From NCBI GenBank assembly GCA_017557925.1, contig JAFYWO010000123.1, positions 1 through 9,704 of the forward strand: a DNA stretch of 9,704 bases, written 5' to 3'. Position 1 is the first letter of the stretch; the number at the start of each line of letters is the position of its first letter. The position numbers and the translations under genes were made by a program. Under the pieces are notes generated by a model. The model did not search any database. It saw only the letters and a program-made list of their open reading frames with translations, and was not told the origin of the DNA. Below are positions 6,631 through 9,704 of this stretch, piece after piece. Source of the DNA: Alphaproteobacteria bacterium. GTDB taxonomy: Bacteria; Pseudomonadota; Alphaproteobacteria; RF32; CAG-239.

Positions 6631-6658
6631 AATTTAAGGAATTATTGCTTTTTTGCAA
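6631..6658 (-). promoter_or_regulatory. Candidate promoter of the DsbA-family gene
   Basis: Reading leftwards, TTGCAA (6658-6653), 16 bases and TAAATT (6636-6631) would start transcription near 6624, about 33 bases before the ATG. Each hexamer matches consensus at about four of six positions. Near-repeats GCAATAATT and GCAATTATT flank the -10 and might be an operator. Confidence 0.35.
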
Positions 6659-6698
6659 GTATTTTTGAGTGATTTGAACAAAAAAATAAAAAAGATAC

Positions 6699-6726
6699 TT
6701 GACAATAAAATATTTAGCTATATACA
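6699..6726 (+). promoter_or_regulatory. Near-consensus sigma70 promoter with no downstream protein gene
   Basis: A perfect TTGACA (6699-6704), 16 bases and TATACA (6721-6726) make this the best -35/-10 pair in the window. Transcription would start near 6733. No plus-strand protein gene lies downstream, because the next gene (mltG) is on the opposite strand, so it most likely drives the small RNA candidate described next. Confidence 0.6.
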
Positions 6727-6732
6727 CAGTTC

Positions 6733-6897
6733 TTCCGGTTTTTGTGTTGTATAAATATTGTGATTTGTCTGACATAATTTACCGGTGTTATTTCAATTAT
6801 CCCAAATAATTTGTTATGTAATTGGTTTTATCTTTAGATAGGGCTGATTACACGGACTAAAAGCAACCCCTGATGATTTTAAGTGGTTGCTTTTTTT
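6733..6897 (+). ncRNA. Candidate small non-coding RNA, about 165 nt, family unknown
   Basis: The stretch is bounded by a strong promoter (6699-6726) and an intrinsic terminator (6859-6897), is on the plus strand, and has no credible plus-strand coding frame. The 5' part can fold into a long hairpin: CCGGT (6735-6739) with ACCGG (6781-6785), then, after a small internal loop, 6742-6748 with 6771-6777. A second hairpin, AATTAT/ATAATT, spans 6795-6811, with a competing CAATTA/TAATTG pairing to 6819-6824. The size and single-gene layout fit a 6S-like or trans-acting regulatory RNA, but I do not see a recognisable 6S, SRP or tmRNA signature and assign no family. What is seen is the promoter, terminator and inverted repeats; that it is transcribed is inferred. 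Confidence 0.5.
6859..6897 (+). terminator. Intrinsic terminator ending the plus-strand transcript
   Basis: A perfect 10-base-pair stem, AAAAGCAACC (6859-6868) with GGTTGCTTTT (6885-6894), has a 16-base loop, and the T run extends to seven (6891-6897). On the minus strand the stem is followed by only four T, so termination is much better in the plus direction, although weak termination of read-through from mltG is possible. Confidence 0.8.
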
Positions 6898-7077
6898 GTA
6901 TATAAAAACATATTGTTAAAGATATATCGGTAATAATTATTTGATGTAAAAGCTACACATATATATTGTTTTTATTGCTACACATAAAGAGTTCAGATAA
7001 TTTGTTTTGTATTTTTTTGCGGATGTTTTTATTGGGAATCCACAAGATTAGAATTTTTATTATAGTTTTTATAATAT
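6898..7077. other. AT-rich intergenic stretch with a 10-bp direct repeat
   Basis: Between the terminator and the 3' end of mltG I see no gene. The only distinct structure is an exact 10-base direct repeat, GCTACACATA, at 6952-6961 and 6977-6986 with a 25-base period. A short AU-only inverted repeat just after the mltG stop is too weak to call a terminator. Confidence 0.5.
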
Positions 7078-8049
7078 TCATTTTCTTGCTTTTCTGTATA
7101 GCGCAACATTTTTGTTATGTTCTTGTAAATTAGTAGCAAAACGATGTCCACCGGTTATACCGTCGGCAACAAAGTATAGGTATTTTGTATCACTTGGATT
7201 TGTTGCGGCGTTTATTGCATCTGTTCCGGGGCTACATATTGGAGTGGGGGGAAGTCCGTTATAAACATAAGTGTTGTATGGGGAATCGTATGTTAGGTCT
7301 TTTTTTAATAATGCACGTTCTAAATTCATCTTTCCATTGGTAACTGCATAAATTACGGTCGGGTCTGTTTGTAGGCGCATACCGATTTTTAGGCGATTTA
7401 TGAATACGGAGGCAACGAGGCTTCTTTCGTTTTTAAGTCCGGTTTCTTTTTCTATAATACTGGCTAGGATTAAGAGTTCTTGTTTGGTTTTTATCGGGCT
7501 GTCAGATGATAGGTTCTTATATGCATTATTTAGCGTTTTTTCCATTGCAAGAGTGGCTTGTTTTATTATTTCGTTACGGGTAGTTCCTGATGCAAAAACA
7601 TAAGTTTCAGGTAAAATATCGCCTTCTTTTATGGAAACGGTAATCTCACCTTTCAGATGAGGGTGTTTGTTGATGATTTCTAATATTTCAACCAGAGCTT
7701 TTCCTTCCGGAATTGTGATTGACCTTTTTATAACTTTGCCTTCTTTTAGTATATATGCAATTTCAGGTATGGATTTGGGAGAATCAAATAAGTATTCACC
7801 GGCTTTAAGGTCTGATGATATTTTGGAAATCCTTGCATATATGATGAATAAATAAGTGTTTTTTATAAGAGAATTTTGCTTTAAGGTGTGGGCAATTTGA
7901 TTAAGGGTTGCACCTTTTGAAATAGTTATTTCTTTGGGAGAATTGATGGGGTAGGGAGTATTTATTTGGTTGTATATGTGGTATAAAAAAACGCCTCCTA
8001 ATATTATGCCTGTGAAGGTTAAAAGTAGGAGGCGCTTTAGTATTTTCAT
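7078..8049 (-). CDS. mltG: Endolytic murein transglycosylase MltG (YceG family)
   Basis: This 323-residue inner-membrane enzyme cleaves nascent glycan strands within the chain and is thought to release them from the synthase or set their length. One N-terminal membrane segment (about 7-26) anchors it, and a LysM-like region follows (about 40-90; ITISKGATLNQIAHTL). The catalytic YceG domain carries the expected motifs: LPETYVF (146-152), ASIIEKETG (196-204) with Glu200 the likely catalytic acid, the LQTDPTVIYA block, SPYNTYVYNGLPPTPICSPG and the C-terminal ADGTGGH-like block, here ADGITGGHRFATNLQEHN with one extra Ile. The length is normal for the family. The ATG has AAGG about 9 bases upstream, and only 20 bases separate it from the fabF stop, so it is the third gene of the acpP-fabF-mltG set, an order common in Alphaproteobacteria. 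Its activity partners that of the penicillin-binding protein encoded nearby. Confidence 0.96.
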   Translation of the reverse strand: MKILKRLLLLTFTGIILGGVFLYHIYNQINTPYPINSPKEITISKGATLNQIAHTLKQNSLIKNTYLFIIYARISKISSDLKAGEYLFDSPKSIPEIAYILKEGKVIKRSITIPEGKALVEILEIINKHPHLKGEITVSIKEGDILPETYVFASGTTRNEIIKQATLAMEKTLNNAYKNLSSDSPIKTKQELLILASIIEKETGLKNERSLVASVFINRLKIGMRLQTDPTVIYAVTNGKMNLERALLKKDLTYDSPYNTYVYNGLPPTPICSPGTDAINAATNPSDTKYLYFVADGITGGHRFATNLQEHNKNVALYRKARK

Positions 8050-8069
8050 CGGTAAAACCTTATAAGATA

Positions 8070-9347
8070 TTAGCCGTTATACTTCTTAAATATTACAGAA
8101 GAGTTTGTGCCACCAAAACCGAATGAATTTGACATTGCAGCTTTGATTTCTCTTTGTTTAGGTTTTAACGGAACCAAATCAAAATCCTCTAACTCATCAG
8201 CTGGATTCTCTAAGTTAAGAGTTGGAGGGCAGGTTTGAGTTTGAAGTGCCATAACGGTATATACAGCTTCAACTGCGCCGGCAGCACCGAGCAAGTGTCC
8301 GATTGCGGATTTTGTTGATGACATTGAAACATTTTTAATGCCCTCATCACCGAATAGACGCTTAACAGCTAATGCTTCGCCAACGTCACCTGCAGGTGTA
8401 GATGTTCCGTGTGCGTTAATGTAGCCAATGTCTTCTAAAGCAACACCGTTTTCTTTTGCGTGATCTGTTGCCATTTTCATTGCACGGTATGCGCCGTCGC
8501 CTGAAGGTGCTGTTATGTGATAAGCATCACCTGACATTCCGTAGCCGACAACTTCAGCATAAATTTTGGCACCACGTTTTAGAGCGTGTTCTAATTCTTC
8601 CAATACAACAGCGCCTGCGCCTTCACCCATTACGAATCCGCTACGACCTTTGTCCCAAGGACGAGATGCTTTTTCCGGTGTGTCGTTAAAGTCTGATGTG
8701 ATGGCTTTCATACGAGCAAAACCAGAAATACCCAAAACATTTACGGCAGACTCCGCACCGCCTGCTACCATAATGTCTGCATCGCCACGAGCAATCATTG
8801 CGGTTGCATCGCCAATTGCGTGAGTTCCGGTTGAGCAAGCTGTTACACAAGCGTGATTTGGACCTTTAAGGCCGTGTTTGATTGAAACATTGCCTGATAT
8901 AAGGTTTATCAATACTGATGGTATGAAGAAAGGTGAAATCTTTTTCATTCCGAATTCATTGAATGAAATAGCATTTTCGTATATGCCTTGTAAACCACCT
9001 ATACCGGCACCCATCATAATTCCGGCACGTTCTTTATCTTCTTCTGATGCGGTTTCTTTATCCCAACCGGCATCTTTTAGTGCATCATCAGCAGCTGCCA
9101 TTCCGAACAAAATAAATTTGTCGTTCTTCTTTTGATCTTTCGGAGCAATTACTGTGTCAGGATTAAAGTCCGGTTCGTTTTCCCCAAACGGAACTTGGCC
9201 GGATATGGTTACCGGTATGTCTTTTAAGTCCATTCCTTGTGTAGGACGTATACCGGATTTTCCGGCAAGCAAAGCTTCCCAGTTATGTTTTACACCTCTT
9301 CCAAGTGGCGAAACAACGCCCATTCCTGTTATGACTACTCTTCTCAT
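8070..9347 (-). CDS. fabF: 3-oxoacyl-[acyl-carrier-protein] synthase II (KAS II)
   Basis: This 425-residue cytosolic condensing enzyme of fatty-acid elongation joins malonyl-ACP to an acyl chain carried on its active-site cysteine. The thiolase fold begins RRVVITGMGVVSPLG. The catalytic triad is complete: Cys171 in VTACSTG, His313 in NAHGTST and His351 in IGHLLGAAG, with the supporting Lys346 in STKSAIGH. The glycine-rich end SFGFGGTNSS is intact. The ATG at 9347 is preferred because AGAGGA (9359-9354) lies 6 bases upstream. An in-frame ATG at 9365 would add six residues atypical of the family and would use the ribosome site as codons. The Cys-His-His triad and length (E. coli FabF is 413) separate it from FabB and FabH. 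It lies between acpP, whose product carries its substrate, and mltG. The 113-base gap to acpP contains a terminator and an inverted repeat. Confidence 0.98.
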   Translation of the reverse strand: MRRVVITGMGVVSPLGRGVKHNWEALLAGKSGIRPTQGMDLKDIPVTISGQVPFGENEPDFNPDTVIAPKDQKKNDKFILFGMAAADDALKDAGWDKETASEEDKERAGIMMGAGIGGLQGIYENAISFNEFGMKKISPFFIPSVLINLISGNVSIKHGLKGPNHACVTACSTGTHAIGDATAMIARGDADIMVAGGAESAVNVLGISGFARMKAITSDFNDTPEKASRPWDKGRSGFVMGEGAGAVVLEELEHALKRGAKIYAEVVGYGMSGDAYHITAPSGDGAYRAMKMATDHAKENGVALEDIGYINAHGTSTPAGDVGEALAVKRLFGDEGIKNVSMSSTKSAIGHLLGAAGAVEAVYTVMALQTQTCPPTLNLENPADELEDFDLVPLKPKQREIKAAMSNSFGFGGTNSSVIFKKYNG

Positions 9348-9369
9348 TGAATATCCTCTATTCATTCTA

Positions 9370-9397
9370 TTATCCGTTTTTTGGTAAAGACGGATAA
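9370..9397 (-). promoter_or_regulatory. Inverted repeat in the fabF leader
   Basis: A perfect 8-base inverted repeat, TTATCCGT (9370-9377) and ACGGATAA (9390-9397), has a 12-base loop and ends about 10 bases before the fabF ribosome site. It could be an mRNA hairpin affecting fabF translation or stability, or an operator for a dimeric repressor. A TATAAA (9404-9399, minus) just upstream could be a -10 for a separate fabF promoter, but no good -35 is visible. Confidence 0.45.
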
Positions 9398-9406
9398 ATT
9401 TATATT

Positions 9407-9437
9407 AAAAAACTCGCTTAAAACTGTTCAGCGAGTT
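9407..9437 (-). terminator. Intrinsic terminator between acpP and fabF
   Basis: Read leftwards, AACTCGCT (9437-9430) pairs perfectly with AGCGAGTT (9418-9411) over 8 bases with an 11-base loop, and six T run on from 9412 to 9407. It lies 23 bases after the acpP stop. It would end most acpP transcripts and let a fraction, or a separate promoter, supply fabF-mltG. This suits the much higher cellular need for acyl carrier protein. Confidence 0.8.
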
Positions 9438-9460
9438 CTAATTTAGATAATTACAAAGAC

Positions 9461-9694
9461 TTACGCAGCTTTTGAAAGATAGTCAATAGCATCTTTAACT
9501 GTAAGAATTTTTTCTGCTGCTTCATCAGGAATTTCGCAACCGAATTCTTCTTCAAATGCCATAACCAACTCTACAGTATCCAAGCTGTCAGCACCTAAAT
9601 CATCAATAAAGTTTGCATTATCTGTTACTTTTGTTTCTTCAACACCTAAATGTTCAGCAACAATTTTCTTAACACGATCAGCGGTATCAGTCAT
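9461..9694 (-). CDS. acpP: Acyl carrier protein
   Basis: This 77-residue acidic cytosolic protein carries growing acyl chains on a 4'-phosphopantetheine arm during fatty-acid synthesis. The attachment site is Ser37 in the [18 protein letters not shown] block, the hallmark of AcpP. The rest, from [12 protein letters not shown] to [11 protein letters not shown], has the four-helix pattern and normal length. The ATG is 10 bases from the window edge, and those bases (TTGAATTTAA) show no ribosome site; it may lie further out or be weak. It heads the visible acpP-fabF-mltG set, and upstream fab genes may lie beyond the edge. A terminator follows directly. Confidence 0.98.
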   Translation of the reverse strand: MTDTADRVKKIVAEHLGVEETKVTDNANFIDDLGADSLDTVELVMAFEEEFGCEIPDEAAEKILTVKDAIDYLSKAA

Positions 9695-9704
9695 TTAAAT
9701 TCAA

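Noticed and set aside
6733..6897. Riboswitch or attenuator leader
   Set aside because: No plus-strand gene lies downstream of the terminator; mltG is convergent. A possible AGGG (6840-6843)/CCCT (6868-6871) antiterminator pairing is only four base pairs.
6873..6905. Ten-codon plus-strand frame starting ATG at 6873 within the terminator loop
   Set aside because: It has no ribosome site, runs through the terminator stem and T run, and is too short to support.
8456..9387. Four plus-strand frames (8456-8689, 8566-8823, 8878-9135, 9154-9387) opposite fabF
   Set aside because: The minus-strand protein is an unmistakable complete FabF. These frames overlap one another or have no ribosome site, and are mirror artefacts of its codon use.

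Overview
The window looks like a piece of an AT-rich alphaproteobacterial chromosome. This rests on the acpP-fabF-mltG gene order, a DsbA-type thiol oxidoreductase with the N-terminal stalk common in that class, and a cluster of small palindromic repeats of the kind that yields spurious 'HCERSVAIQ'-like peptides when translated. The placement is inferred from gene order and protein style; no rRNA or other marker gene is present. All nine recognised genes are housekeeping or cell-envelope genes. Peptidoglycan synthesis is well represented (alr, a class A penicillin-binding protein, mltG), so the organism makes a cell wall.

Layout. Positions 1-1920 (minus strand) hold a compact operon read leftwards: a TatD-family metallohydrolase, tcdA (tRNA t6A dehydratase) and the start of a secreted MORN-repeat protein that runs off the left edge. 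Divergent from it, alr (alanine racemase) runs rightwards from 1955. The two promoters appear to overlap each other and the 5' coding ends. Positions 3038-3717 have no convincing gene and are largely occupied by 3118-3576, a cluster of REP/BIME-like palindromes in two opposite orientations. A class A penicillin-binding protein follows (3718-5580, plus), and a perfect bidirectional terminator separates it from a convergent periplasmic DsbA-family protein (5647-6591, minus).

Positions 6592-7077 contain no recognised protein gene. They do contain a near-consensus sigma70 promoter and, about 165 bp downstream on the same strand, a strong intrinsic terminator, with hairpins between them. This is the outline of a small RNA gene and is the most interesting unexplained signal here. 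Positions 7078-9694 (minus) hold acpP, fabF and mltG, read leftwards. An intrinsic terminator and a second inverted repeat lie between acpP and fabF, which would allow acyl carrier protein to be made in excess of the synthase.

Functionally, alr supplies D-alanine for the peptidoglycan stem peptide, the penicillin-binding protein polymerises and cross-links glycan strands, and MltG cuts nascent strands. AcpP and FabF elongate fatty acids for membrane lipid. The DsbA-like protein handles disulfides of exported proteins. I see no phage, transposase, toxin-antitoxin, CRISPR or defence module.
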